Source: Streptomyces sp. NBC_00162 (GTDB lineage Bacteria > Actinomycetota > Actinomycetes > Streptomycetales > Streptomycetaceae). Taken from it: a DNA stretch of 64,000 bases. The position numbers and the translations under genes are program-made. How positions within the stretch are numbered: the first letter of the stretch is position 1; every line of letters begins with the position of its first letter. Shown here one piece after another: positions 9,336 to 17,374 of this stretch. Under the pieces are notes generated by a model. It did not search any database. It had not been told where the DNA came from and saw nothing but the letters and a program-made list of their open reading frames with translations. The stretch covers positions 744,001-808,000 of the forward strand of contig NZ_CP102509.1 of assembly GCF_024611995.1 (NCBI RefSeq). The letters are read 5' to 3'.

Positions 9336-10519
9336 CCTGCTTTCCCCTCTTCGCGTTCGACGCGTCTGGGCAGGCTTCGCAGGTCCCTTCGGGCCGTGTC
9401 TGTGATCACACGGATGAGTTTCTTCAGATCGGCACAGTAGACGGACTCGTTCCGGAATCCGTTCGCCCGGGAGTACCTGTGCGGGAAGTATCCACCCCCG
9501 CATATGCGGACCAGTTCACATTCCTGGCAGGTCGCCCCCAGGGTCCGCCACTTGTCCTGACGCGCGTGCACCAACGGCGACTTCAGCGCGGCGTCGAAAC
9601 TGTCGTCGAAGATGTTCAGACCCAGCTCACAGGCCCCCGGGTAGGTGACCTTCAGGGTGTCCACCGCCTGTATCTCCCCGTTGGTCTCGACCACGGTGAA
9701 GTCGACGGGCTGCAGCCCCCACTCCTCGGAACTGTTCGCGGCCCCCAGGTAGAGGGCGATGACGTCACGGAACCGCCTGATCCTGACGGGCTGAGGGCGT
9801 TCCCGGTACCACATGTCGAAAATGCCGAGCAGCCAGTCCGCGTACGGGGTGGTGTCGAGCCGCTCCTTTCCCGGAGGGCGCAGGTCGTGATGGCCCAGCG
9901 GCAGGAGGAAATCGATGGACGGCGGATCGAAGGAGCGGAAATAGGAGTACGTCTCGACCGGGTCCGACTCGAGGTCGATCACGGCGAGAATCCCACCCCA
10001 CAGCCCGCGGGCCCGAGGACTGCTCAGCAGCTCGATCGAACGCTCCACCTGCGCGAAGGACGACCTGCCCGCGTGGTCCAGACGGTGGCGGTCGTTGACC
10101 CCGCGCGGCCCGTCCATGCTCAGTCCGAAGGAGACGTCCCACTCCCGGCAGAAGTCCAGGACCTCCTCGGTGTAGGCGGTGCCGTTGGTCTGTCCGTTCC
10201 AGCGGATCCTGACGTCCGGTGCCGCATGCGTCACCGCTTCGCAGAGCGCACGCAGGTAGTCCACCCCGAGCAGCAACGGCTCACCCCCGTGGAGGGTCAG
10301 CTCCACCTCATGCAGGCCGTGTTCACACGCGTGCTCGTTGATCCGGCGACCGAGCTGGGCTGCGGTATCCATCGACATTCGCGTCGGCTGCGACCGCCAC
10401 GACTGATCGGCGTGCCGATAGACGTAGCAGTAGTCGCAGTCGAGGTTGCAGCGGGAAGCGACCTTGCAGATAAAGGATCTGAACGGCTTGGTCCCGGATT
10501 CCAGGACCGCGTCAGACAC
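9332..10519 (-). CDS. Radical SAM/SPASM peptide maturase (FxsB-like cyclophane synthase candidate)
   Basis: 395 residues. The GTG start at 10519 overlaps the end of the precursor gene by 8 bp, giving tight translational coupling. Residues C24-x3-C28-x2-C31 (CNLDCDYC) bind the radical SAM cluster. HGGEPLL is the usual SAM-binding loop. The C-terminal SPASM segment has CQECELVRICGGGYF and a later VYCADLK for auxiliary iron-sulfur clusters. The overall pattern fits the family of actinobacterial maturases that crosslink an aromatic residue to the residue two positions on, as FxsB does for Phe-x-Ser. The precursor's triplets suit this exactly. I do not see a second radical SAM gene as in the His-Xaa-Ser systems. 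Confidence 0.85.
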   Translation of the reverse strand: MSDAVLESGTKPFRSFICKVASRCNLDCDYCYVYRHADQSWRSQPTRMSMDTAAQLGRRINEHACEHGLHEVELTLHGGEPLLLGVDYLRALCEAVTHAAPDVRIRWNGQTNGTAYTEEVLDFCREWDVSFGLSMDGPRGVNDRHRLDHAGRSSFAQVERSIELLSSPRARGLWGGILAVIDLESDPVETYSYFRSFDPPSIDFLLPLGHHDLRPPGKERLDTTPYADWLLGIFDMWYRERPQPVRIRRFRDVIALYLGAANSSEEWGLQPVDFTVVETNGEIQAVDTLKVTYPGACELGLNIFDDSFDAALKSPLVHARQDKWRTLGATCQECELVRICGGGYFPHRYSRANGFRNESVYCADLKKLIRVITDTARRDLRSLPRRVEREEGKAG

Positions 10520-10751
10520 GACCGGACCACGTGCTGGAACTGTGTGAGCTGAAGGAACTGAAGGAGCTGTGACTGCTGTGGTGGCTGTACTCCGGCCCTA
10601 ACTCGGGGTCGCGGGTGCCACTGAACATCTCGTCCAGGATCTGGCCGAGTACCGTGCCGTCGAGCGCATCGATCGACATGAGATCGAGGTCCGGCAGTTC
10701 GAGTTCGATGCCGTCCCTTTCCGCATCTGCAAGATCGGACTTTTTGAGCAT
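10512..10751 (-). CDS. RiPP precursor with repeated (His/Phe)-Ser-Ser core
   Basis: 79 residues from ATG 10751, which has GGAGG with a 6-nt spacer. An upstream in-frame GTG at 10817 with AAGGAG could add 22 residues. Residues 1-50 form an acidic leader (ELELPDLDLMSIDALDG). The core has Y55-S-H57, then five triplets at 58-72 (HSS, HSS, FSS, FSS, HSS), then S-T-W75-S-G-R-V79. Each triplet offers an aromatic residue with Ser two positions later, the target geometry of three-residue cyclophane enzymes. It is missed by size-limited gene callers. The maturase starts inside its last codons. Confidence 0.8.
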   Translation of the reverse strand: MLKKSDLADAERDGIELELPDLDLMSIDALDGTVLGQILDEMFSGTRDPELGPEYSHHSSHSSFSSFSSHSSSTWSGRV

Positions 10752-10769
10752 CAATGGCCTCCAGCCGCT

Positions 10770-10893
10770 CATTCCGGTACTTGCCGCCTCGACCACGATC
10801 CCCTTCCGCCCATACACCGTCAACTCCTTCTAGAAAAAATCCAGAACCGATGTTCTACGCTGTCCGTGACGAGGAGTGAGCGGACCAGCCGCC
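10770..10893. promoter_or_regulatory. Shared divergent promoter region of the RiPP operon and TetR (copy 1 of a duplicated segment)
   Basis: The gap contains the near-dyad TTCTAGA-N5-TCCAGAA at about 10828-10846, a plausible TetR operator. The segment from about 10770 to 10893 is repeated, clearly related though diverged, at 27490-27606. The copies share CCGTCAACTC(C/T)TTCTAGAAAA, GCTGTCCG(T/C)GACG and, on the minus strand, GGATCGTGGT(C/T)GAGGCGG, which encodes IVVEA in an upstream reading frame in both. Confidence 0.65.
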
Positions 10894-10916
10894 ATGAGAC
10901 CGAGGACCCCTGCACG

Positions 10917-11510
10917 ATGAGCCCAAAACAACAACGCGGCGAAGCCACGGTCGAACAAGTGATGGATGCAGCGCTCAGCATCTACGCCTCGTCGGGCGAA
11001 GCCGGCCTCACCCTCGGCGCCATCACCAAGGCCAGCGGGGTCAGCTCCGGAAGCATCTACCACCACTTCGGCAGTCTCGACGGGGTGCTCTCCGCGCTCG
11101 CACTTCGCGCGCTGGGTCAGCTCCTGAGCGCGCTGGGAACGGCACTGACCCAGGCGACCCACGCCCGCTCCGGCATCCAGGCCGTTGTCCTGGCGTACCT
11201 GGATTTCGTGCAGACCCATCCGGAAGAGGCCAGCCTCTTGCACTCCGTCGCCGCAGATCGCGAAGGCATGGCGCGCGCCGGACAGATCCGTGACTCCCAG
11301 GAGGCCCGGCTGGCACCGATCGCCCTCTGGATCCACGCGCACCAGGAATCCGGCGAACTCGTGAAGCTCTCCGCCCCCATGATCGAGTCCCTTGTCCTGG
11401 GCCCGGTCGTCGCCGTCGTCCGCCGCTGGCTCACCGTAGGCGACATCGATATGGAGGAAGCCGCCCGCGCACTGCCTGACCACATCTGGCGCTCAGTCAG
11501 TCACACCTAG
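10917..11510 (+). CDS. TetR/AcrR-family regulator of the RiPP locus
   Basis: About 197 residues from ATG 10917 (MSPKQQRGEATVEQV). The N-terminal helix-turn-helix is standard: ITKASGVSSGSIYHHFGSLDGVL. The C-terminal helical ligand domain follows without motifs that identify a ligand. It is divergent from the precursor-maturase-HExxH operon, with the start regions sharing a dyad at about 10828-10846, so it probably controls both itself and the peptide operon. The stop is followed by about 310 bp without a convincing gene before the insertion element. Confidence 0.85.
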   Translation: MSPKQQRGEATVEQVMDAALSIYASSGEAGLTLGAITKASGVSSGSIYHHFGSLDGVLSALALRALGQLLSALGTALTQATHARSGIQAVVLAYLDFVQTHPEEASLLHSVAADREGMARAGQIRDSQEARLAPIALWIHAHQESGELVKLSAPMIESLVLGPVVAVVRRWLTVGDIDMEEAARALPDHIWRSVSHT

Positions 11511-11818
11511 CCTTGATCAACCGAGCGAACGCCGACTGCGGGAAGTCGGCGTCGGGTCCCACGTCGCGGGGAGATGTCCGGGCTGGGTCGTGCCGGGCCG
11601 TCGAGGGCGACGAGGGCTGAGACCTGGTGGGGAAGGATGCGGGCACCGAGCACGGCCGCGGCCAGGGCCGTCAGGGCGATCGAGGCGATGAGCCGTACCC
11701 GGTCAGGATCCAGTCCTGCGTGAAATCGTCTCTTTCGGATCGTCCGACCGAGGTATAGACGCAGCTGGGAGCGCACAGTTCATCCCGTGGCGCGCACGGC
11801 TCGGTCAGTTCTAAGACG

Positions 11819-12667
11819 TCATCTCATTTGGTGGATTGGGTAGGCTGTCGGTCGTGGCGGGGATTGTTGAGCGGCTGGTGCCGGATGAGTTGTGGGTGTT
11901 GTTCCAGCGGGTGGTTCCGGAAGCGCCGTCGCGGCCGCAGGGCGGTGGTCGGCGGCGGCATGGTGACCGCGAAGTGCTCGCCGCGATCGTGTTCGTGGCC
12001 ACGTCGGGCTGCACGTGGCAGCAGTTGCCGACCGCGTCATTCGGGCCGTCCGGGGCGACAGCCCACCGGCGCTTCTCCGAGTGGAGCAAGGCCCGTGTGT
12101 GGGCCAAGCTTCACCGTCTGGTCCTCGATGAACTCGGCGCTCGCGGCGAGCTGGACTGGTCGCGCTGTGCGATCGACTCGGTGAACATGCGGGCCTTGAA
12201 AAGGGGGACCTGACGGGTCCGAATCCTGTCGACAGGGGCAAGTTCGGGTCGAAGATCCACTTGATCACCGAGCGGACCGGTCTGCCCCTGTCCGTCGGAA
12301 TCTCGGGAGCGAACCTGCATGACAGCCAGGCCCTCGAGCCCCTCGTCCGCGGCATACCGCCCATCCGCTCACGCCGCGGACGCCGACGGCGCAAGCCCGG
12401 AAAGCTCCACGCCGACAAAGGCTACGACTACGCCCACTTGCGGAAATGGTTACGCCAGCGAGGCATCAAGCACCGCATAGCCCGCCGTGGCATCGAGTCC
12501 TCGCAGCGCCTGGGCCGCCACCGCTGGACCATCGAACGCACCATGGCCTGGCTCGCCGGCTGCCGCCGCCTCCACCGCCGCTACGAACGCAAAGCCGAAC
12601 ACTTCCTCGCGTTCACCAGCATCGCCTGCACCCTCATCTGCTACCGCAGACTCTCCAAATGAGATGA
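11819..12667 (+). mobile_element. IS5-family (IS427-group-like) insertion sequence
   Basis: Bounded by 13-bp perfect inverted repeats: TCATCTCATTTGG at 11819-11831 and its complement at 12655-12667. CTAA occurs just outside both ends, at about 11811 and 12672, compatible with the short target duplications of this group. The body encodes one DDE transposase spread over two frames. The right end lies against the 5' end of a SUKH gene and supplies an extra in-frame ATG (12664), so the insertion may have replaced that gene's promoter or first codons. Confidence 0.85.
11836..12662 (+). CDS. IS5-family transposase in two overlapping frames
   Basis: Frame one runs to the stop at 12211-12213 and covers the N-terminal part (SGCTWQQLP, then DWSRCAIDSVNMRA with the first catalytic Asp). 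Frame two continues with DLTGPNPVDRGKFGSKIH and carries ADKGYD with the second Asp and RWTIERTMAW with the catalytic Glu. The two join by a -1 shift at the GGGGG run 12203-12207. Such shifts are programmed in many IS427-group elements, but one missing G would give the same appearance. The joined protein is about 275 residues, normal for the group, so the element may be active. Confidence 0.8.
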
Positions 12668-12684
12668 TCTCTAATCTCGACACC

Positions 12685-13275
12685 ATGCACCGTCAGCCCA
12701 TATCCCCGCCGTTGACCGAGGTAGAGCTGGTCATGGCCGAGCACGAGCTCGGTGTGTCCTTCCCGGCCGCGTACCGCGCGTATCTCAAAGAGACGAAGCC
12801 CGCCAAGCCGGTGTTCCGGCCCCGTCGAAAAGAGTGGGGCTGGGATTGGGGCGCGGACCGTCAGACCCTGGCAGAGCTGCTGCCCCTGCCCTTTCCACAC
12901 CCCGACTCATTCGTGAACGCGAACGCCGAACTGGACGCACGCGAACCCCGCCTGGAGGACTTCACCAACGGGCAGGCCCACGCAGTTGCCTGGCAGGCCT
13001 GGGACGGGGAATGCGAGGTCTTCGAAGACCAGAAGACCGCCGGAGCCGTGATCCTGCAGGACCACGGCTGCGGCTTCTACACGCTGCTGGCGGTCACCGG
13101 TCCACTGGCCGGCACGGTGTGGTGGGATGGTCGCGCCACCTGTGACCTGATCATCCCGCTGTCCCTCGATCACATGGGCAGCGCCCGCCCGGTCACGTTC
13201 AGCGAGTGGCTTCGCCACGATTCCTGGGACTTGCTGCCGCCGGGCTGGGGTAGGTCCCCTCGCTCCACCTCATAG
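12685..13275 (+). CDS. SMI1/KNR4 (SUKH) family protein, possible toxin immunity protein
   Basis: About 196 residues from ATG 12685; an alternative ATG at 12664 lies within the IS terminus. The N-terminus (LTEVELVMAEHELGVSFPAAYRAYL) is the SUKH signature region, followed by a W-rich middle (EWGWDWGAD) and later acidic and aromatic positions. SUKH proteins commonly neutralise nuclease or deaminase toxins of contact-dependent systems. No toxin gene is visible on either side. The IS element directly upstream may have cut off its partner or promoter. Confidence 0.75.
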   Translation: MHRQPISPPLTEVELVMAEHELGVSFPAAYRAYLKETKPAKPVFRPRRKEWGWDWGADRQTLAELLPLPFPHPDSFVNANAELDAREPRLEDFTNGQAHAVAWQAWDGECEVFEDQKTAGAVILQDHGCGFYTLLAVTGPLAGTVWWDGRATCDLIIPLSLDHMGSARPVTFSEWLRHDSWDLLPPGWGRSPRSTS

Positions 13276-13515
13276 GCCGATTTTTGGGATCACCTAGCTG
13301 ACCAGATCATGACGGCGGCGAGGTGGAGCCGTGGGATCGAAGGTCGGCGAGAGCCGACCTTCGCGGGCGCGAGCCGAGCCTTGGAGTATGCCCGGGCCTG
13401 ATGGCCCTGTTGACAAGACAAGGCTGGCTCGCGCTCGGCAGTGTGGGCATGAAGCGTGCAGAACCCGGTGCCGTGTTGTCGGCATGGCCATGGAAACGGT
13501 CGTACGCCCGGGAGC

Positions 13516-13620
13516 AAGGCTGATGCCCATGTCTGGCGCGAGTCGGACCTGCCGGCCGCGGCGGCCGGGACGGCGGCGATCGCGGACGGCGCCTACATCG
13601 GCACCGGGCTCCCTCCAAGG
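13516..13620 (+). pseudogene. Transposase remnant (IS5-like DDE segment)
   Basis: One frame reads ADAHVWRESDLPAAAAGT followed by AIADGAYIGTGL, the stretch around the second catalytic Asp in IS5-family transposases. Flanking sequence in this frame does not continue the domain. The surrounding 13290-13640 is noncoding in character, with short scraps on both strands, so this is a decayed element. Confidence 0.5.
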
Positions 13621-13641
13621 CCGTCGGCCACTTCTCCAGCC

Positions 13642-14052
13642 TCAAGGGGAGTTGGTCGGCGGCCCATCAGAGCGAAGCGCGGTCCGCAACTCATCGGGTG
13701 TTGCAGGCCCTGGGTCACGCACAGGCTGACCGATGTCGGATGACCAGTTGGGACGGAAGCGTTCGACGAGGGCCGTGAAGTCATTCCGCAGGTACCGAGA
13801 ATCGGACGGCATCAGCCGGATCTGTTGGCGGCTGTCAGCCCACCAGATCTCGAAATCGGCAACCGTGCCTTCCGCCGGCCAGTCCTCACTCTCGTCCGGC
13901 AGCCACAGGGCGTCGACGAAGCCTCCGACGCTCAGGCCGATGTCCACGAAGATCCCAATCGCACCGGGCCGGGGAACCTGCGCCACAGTGCCCTCGAAGA
14001 CCTGGCCAAAGCGCAGGCCCCTCCGAATCCGAGCCCACTCGGCATCTGTCAC
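13642..14052 (-). CDS. S1-like RNA-binding domain protein
   Basis: About 136 residues from GTG 14052 (VTDAEWARIRRGLRFGQ). An upstream start to 14133 is open but has a poor N-terminus. The central part reads GQVFEGTVAQVPRPGAIGIF then VDIGLSVGGFVDALWL, a typical S1/OB-fold strand order, followed by GTVADFEIWW and RQQIRLMPSD. Small stand-alone S1-like proteins of this type are common in Streptomyces near SUKH and other immunity genes; a role in immunity or RNA binding is not established. It converges on the transposase remnant. Confidence 0.65.
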   Translation of the reverse strand: MTDAEWARIRRGLRFGQVFEGTVAQVPRPGAIGIFVDIGLSVGGFVDALWLPDESEDWPAEGTVADFEIWWADSRQQIRLMPSDSRYLRNDFTALVERFRPNWSSDIGQPVRDPGPATPDELRTALRSDGPPTNSP

Positions 14053-14172
14053 CACGAACGAATGATCGCACTTTCGTCCGGATCGTGAACAGCTGGCGCT
14101 CAAGGTGGACTGCACGCAGCGTCCCGTCACCATACCGATCGACCTGTCCGCCTCGGCGACACGGCTCTGCCG

Positions 14173-14394
14173 TTACTTCTCGGGTTCTGGCACACCTTCC
14201 GTGAGCGATCTCGCTGCCTCTTCGACAGCAGGATGTGCACACCACGTGAGCTGTGCGGATTGGATGTCACGGGAAGCCGGTGGAGCCTCAGCCGAGATCT
14301 TTTTCAGCATCGGGATGCTCCTGGTGAAAGGTGCTGGCCATGCCGCAAATGCGTCCAGCACGTGCAGCACGTCCTTTTCGTCCACAGGCAGCAA
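14173..14394 (-). CDS. Small hypothetical protein, possibly a 3' remnant
   Basis: The frame encodes 73 residues (DEKDVLHVLDAFAAWPAPFT, then SIPMLKKISAEAPPASRD), with amino-acid composition like a real helical protein. The start at TTG 14394 has no clear ribosome binding site, and the sense looks continuous upstream, so the 5' part may be missing or in another frame. I do not recognise it. Confidence 0.35.
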   Translation of the reverse strand: MLPVDEKDVLHVLDAFAAWPAPFTRSIPMLKKISAEAPPASRDIQSAQLTWCAHPAVEEAARSLTEGVPEPEK

Positions 14395-14598
14395 GGTCGA
14401 GCACGAGCACTCGGGGGCCCTTCCACGATGCGCTTCCTGTGAAAGCGCAGGGCGCCCGCGAGTTGGCGGGATGGTCAGCCCATTGGGGCCAACTACCGGA
14501 TGATCACAGGAGGTTCACAGGTCTACCACGGTGATTGTGGTTCACTACCGGGGCGCGACAGGACATAAACGATCTGTCAACTGGAAGGCATAGAACCG

Positions 14599-15726
14599 GT
14601 GCATATACGACGCACCTGCAAAGCTGCCACCGCCTTACTGTTCGCGGTGGCGCTGATACCTGCCACCCTCACGACCGCCTCGGCGTCCGAGGCACCCACG
14701 CCCGCCGTGCCGGGCGTGACGTTCGGCAAGCAGACCACCGATCCGCAGAAGGTCCGGGACTTCTGGACCCCCGAGAGAATCGCCCGCGCGCTGGCGAACG
14801 AGAAGACGGACCAGGCCGGCATCGCCCGCGACGCCGCAGTCGCCAAGGCAGCGGGCGAGGCGCCCGAGGACGCGGCAAGGAGCACCGCCCCGCGACTGAC
14901 GGCCGAGGCTCCGCAGATCCTCCCCGCGAAGAAGGCGAGCGTGTCGACGATGGGGGCGGCGGCCGACGTCCCCGAGATGCCCGTCGCACAGAAGGTTCCG
15001 TTCCCGCAGAACGCGCCCGCCACCGTCGTCGGCAAGATCGTGTTCATCGACGACGCGGGCAAGGAACACGGTTGCAGCGGCGCCTCGATCGCGGCTGACG
15101 GCAACAACACCGTCTGGACAGCGGGTCATTGCGTGCACCCGGGCGACGGACGCGGGTCCGATGGCTTCTACGACCTGGTGCTCTTCATTCCGGGCTACAA
15201 GGAAAGCCTTGACACCCCTGGTGACTACGATGCGCCGTGGGGCGAGTGGGTCGCCCAGTCGTTCGTGGCCCCGCAGGCGTGGACCCGCGACAAGGACTAC
15301 GACGAGGGCGACTTGGCCGCCTTCACCGTCAAGGCCCCGACCGGCTACACGAACCTCAGCGACACCGTGGGCGCGCTCGGCTACAAGTTCGGGTACGGCT
15401 CCGACTGGTCGGACATCATCGACTCCGGGTTCCCGGGCGAGGGCTACAACCGCACCGACATGGACGGCTACACGCAGTTCTACTGCACCGGCGACGTCGT
15501 GGACGCGGTGGACTGGTACCCGTGGGACAACCGGCTCGAGATGAACTGCGACATGGGAGCGGGCGCGAGCGGCGGACCCATGGCCACCACCGAGGGGCAG
15601 ATCGTCGGAGCGAACTCCCACGTGGACACCGACGATCAGGATCAGCGGATCAACGATCACCTGTACTCGTCCAACCACGGCGACCAGGCCGTAGCGGTGA
15701 TCAACGCGATCAACGACGCGAACTGA
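14599..15726 (+). CDS. Secreted trypsin/V8-like serine protease
   Basis: 375 residues from GTG 14599, with GGAAGG upstream. The signal peptide ends near ASASEA. An Ala/Glu-rich propeptide-like stretch of about 110 residues precedes the protease domain. The triad is visible: TAGHCV (His), GDLAAF (Asp) and GAGASGGPM (Ser). CSGASI before the His and YCTGD before the Ser are typical of glutamyl endopeptidase-like (S1B) enzymes. Extracellular, probably autocatalytically matured. It is monocistronic and ends at a strong bidirectional hairpin. Confidence 0.88.
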   Translation: MHIRRTCKAATALLFAVALIPATLTTASASEAPTPAVPGVTFGKQTTDPQKVRDFWTPERIARALANEKTDQAGIARDAAVAKAAGEAPEDAARSTAPRLTAEAPQILPAKKASVSTMGAAADVPEMPVAQKVPFPQNAPATVVGKIVFIDDAGKEHGCSGASIAADGNNTVWTAGHCVHPGDGRGSDGFYDLVLFIPGYKESLDTPGDYDAPWGEWVAQSFVAPQAWTRDKDYDEGDLAAFTVKAPTGYTNLSDTVGALGYKFGYGSDWSDIIDSGFPGEGYNRTDMDGYTQFYCTGDVVDAVDWYPWDNRLEMNCDMGAGASGGPMATTEGQIVGANSHVDTDDQDQRINDHLYSSNHGDQAVAVINAINDAN

Positions 15727-15743
15727 TCCACCCGGCGCACAGC

Positions 15744-15770
15744 GGGCCCCGGCCCACCAGGCCGGGGCCC
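15744..15770. terminator. Bidirectional terminator hairpin
   Basis: Perfect 11-bp stem GGGCCCCGGCC / GGCCGGGGCCC with a 5-nt loop, between the convergent stops of the serine protease and the small membrane protein. Confidence 0.85.
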
Positions 15771-15774
15771 GTAC

Positions 15775-16104
15775 CTACCCGTCCACGCGGCGGCCCATGT
15801 CCGGGTCGATGTCCTCGGCAGTCGGAGCGTTGAGTATCCGCTGGTGCAGGTAGCGGCCCCGGATCTCATCCGTGGTCAGCACTTCCCACCCGTCCGGCAG
15901 CTCCTTGCCCGCATGCTCGAGCTCGGCCGTCCACGCCTTGACGAGTCCAGCCCGAGTCTCCGGTACCTTCGACTCCGCCGGCTGCGGCATGCCGACCGTC
16001 ACCGGAGGCAACTCGTCCTCCTGAACAGCCGCCACCGCGAACCCCAGCGCGCCGCCCGCCACGAACGTCGCCGCGGCTATGGCCCACACCTGCCTGCGTG
16101 TCAT
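15775..16104 (-). CDS. Small membrane-anchored hypothetical protein
   Basis: 109 residues from ATG 16104, with GAGGGGAGC upstream. MTRRQVWAIAAATFVAGGAL is an N-terminal membrane segment without a clear cleavage site. The rest is hydrophilic (PPVTVGMPQPAESKVPETRA, then a helix ending in MGRRVDG) and probably lies outside the membrane. I do not recognise the family. Confidence 0.65.
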   Translation of the reverse strand: MTRRQVWAIAAATFVAGGALGFAVAAVQEDELPPVTVGMPQPAESKVPETRAGLVKAWTAELEHAGKELPDGWEVLTTDEIRGRYLHQRILNAPTAEDIDPDMGRRVDG

Positions 16105-16363
16105 CTTGCTCCCCTCGCGATGCGCACCCACCTGTACCGTGCCACAGCCGGGCGAGGAGGGCGACAACCGGGGATCGACCGGCTCACCCCCAACGGCACC
16201 ATCTTCGAGACCGGCACGGACTCCTACCGCCTCGGCCGGCACCGGGGCCCGAGCCGATCAGACCGCAGTGGGCACGCCCGTCTGCGTCCAGACCTGGCGT
16301 GACCTCGTCGAAGCCACTGCGGCAGCCGTCACGCTCTGGCTCCGAACATGAGCGACGGGCAAG

Positions 16364-16777
16364 CTAGTCGGCGACGACCCCCGTGTTTTGGCAGGCGGTC
16401 AACAACCAGCGGCCGTCGGCTTGCTTCGAGATCACGTACAGCGGGGCTCCCTCGCTCTCCTCGCCCGGAGCCAGGTAACGCTGACGGACCTTGACTGCCG
16501 CGACGTCGGGGCGGATGAAGAGCACGTGGATCACCTCGTAGGTGACCTTGCCGTCCCAGGTCGCCGCGCGGAGGACTTTGCGGGTGAACTCCGAGATCGC
16601 GTCGAGGCCGATGAGGACCTTGCCGTGGGCCGTCGTCCAGATCGCGTCCGGGTGGAACAGGCCGAGGAACTCCTCGGGGTCCTTGTTCTGCTGGGAGCGC
16701 TCGACGGTGGCGACGAGCCGGCTGATCGCTTCGATATCTGCCGCGTGCGATGTGGATTCCGTGGTCATGCGGATCAT
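16364..16777 (-). CDS. SgcJ/EcaC-like SnoaL-fold protein
   Basis: 137 residues from ATG 16777 (GAGG 7 nt upstream). The layout is that of the NTF2/SnoaL-like SgcJ/EcaC family: an N-terminal helix (IEAISRLVATVERSQQNKD), FLGLFHPDAIWTTAHGK, then beta strands KVTYEVIHVLFIRPDVAAVK and WLLTACQNT. The family was first seen in antibiotic clusters but is widespread; most members are uncharacterised cone-shaped alpha+beta barrels. No biosynthetic partner lies next to it. Confidence 0.8.
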   Translation of the reverse strand: MIRMTTESTSHAADIEAISRLVATVERSQQNKDPEEFLGLFHPDAIWTTAHGKVLIGLDAISEFTRKVLRAATWDGKVTYEVIHVLFIRPDVAAVKVRQRYLAPGEESEGAPLYVISKQADGRWLLTACQNTGVVAD

Positions 16778-16879
16778 CGTCACACCTCAAGCGAGATTGA
16801 GGTCAAGCGTGTGATCACATGGCGATGTGAGATCCCTTCTTCCACCGGGCCGGGCACGGTGACGCCCGGGCGGTCGTGC

Positions 16880-17060
16880 ACCACCTGACTGTCGACGCAC
16901 GGGTCAAAGACCCGGCTCTGCACATCGGCGGGTACGCCGGGGCCGGTACCACGGAACTCGACTCGGTCGTAGTCGCGCACGACCGTCATGTCCGGGACGA
17001 TCTTCGCTGCGAGCAGCAAACCCGAAGGGGACCGCGCCGGGCAGGTTGGTGACCTGCGGG
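16880..17060 (-). pseudogene. Histidine-kinase ATPase domain remnant
   Basis: Minus-strand reading gives DMTVVRDYDR joined directly to VEFRGTGPGVP and ADVQSRVFDPCV. The last two resemble the G1/F-box region of GHKL ATPases (normally DxGPGVPADVQSRVFDPFF), and DYDR resembles the segment that normally lies some 60 residues earlier. The part between has been lost and the catalytic D is replaced by T, so this is a deleted relic. The region up to 17374 holds nothing else I can assign. Confidence 0.45.
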
Positions 17061-17374
17061 GTGTCGGACGCGGCGCCGAAGGGCGTAACGGCGAAAACGT
17101 CGAGGTTACGGTGCCGTCCGCGCAGAGAAGTGCCGACGGGCCGCCTGAAACCAGCCGTCTGCCGAGTCCTGTGAATAGGCTCTTGTCGCCACCAAGGTGA
17201 CCGGAGCCGAGTACGCGAGTGTCCGCCAGTGGGCCGCGGAACCCAGAGCACCACCTTGGTTCCGCGTGGTGGTGCATCCCGGCGCCATATCACCCGGTGG
17301 AGACGCGCGTGCATGCTCCCCCGCACTCGTGGGATGTCCCCCACCGTGGACGTCCAGGCGATCTGCGAGTGACG

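Noticed and set aside
6501..10823. His-Xaa-Ser (HxsABCD) system
   Set aside because: Only one radical SAM gene is present and no HxsD-like gene; the core mixes Phe and His triplets.
11507..11776. 89-residue leftward open frame
   Set aside because: No ribosome binding site or protein-like pattern; lies in the gap before the IS element.
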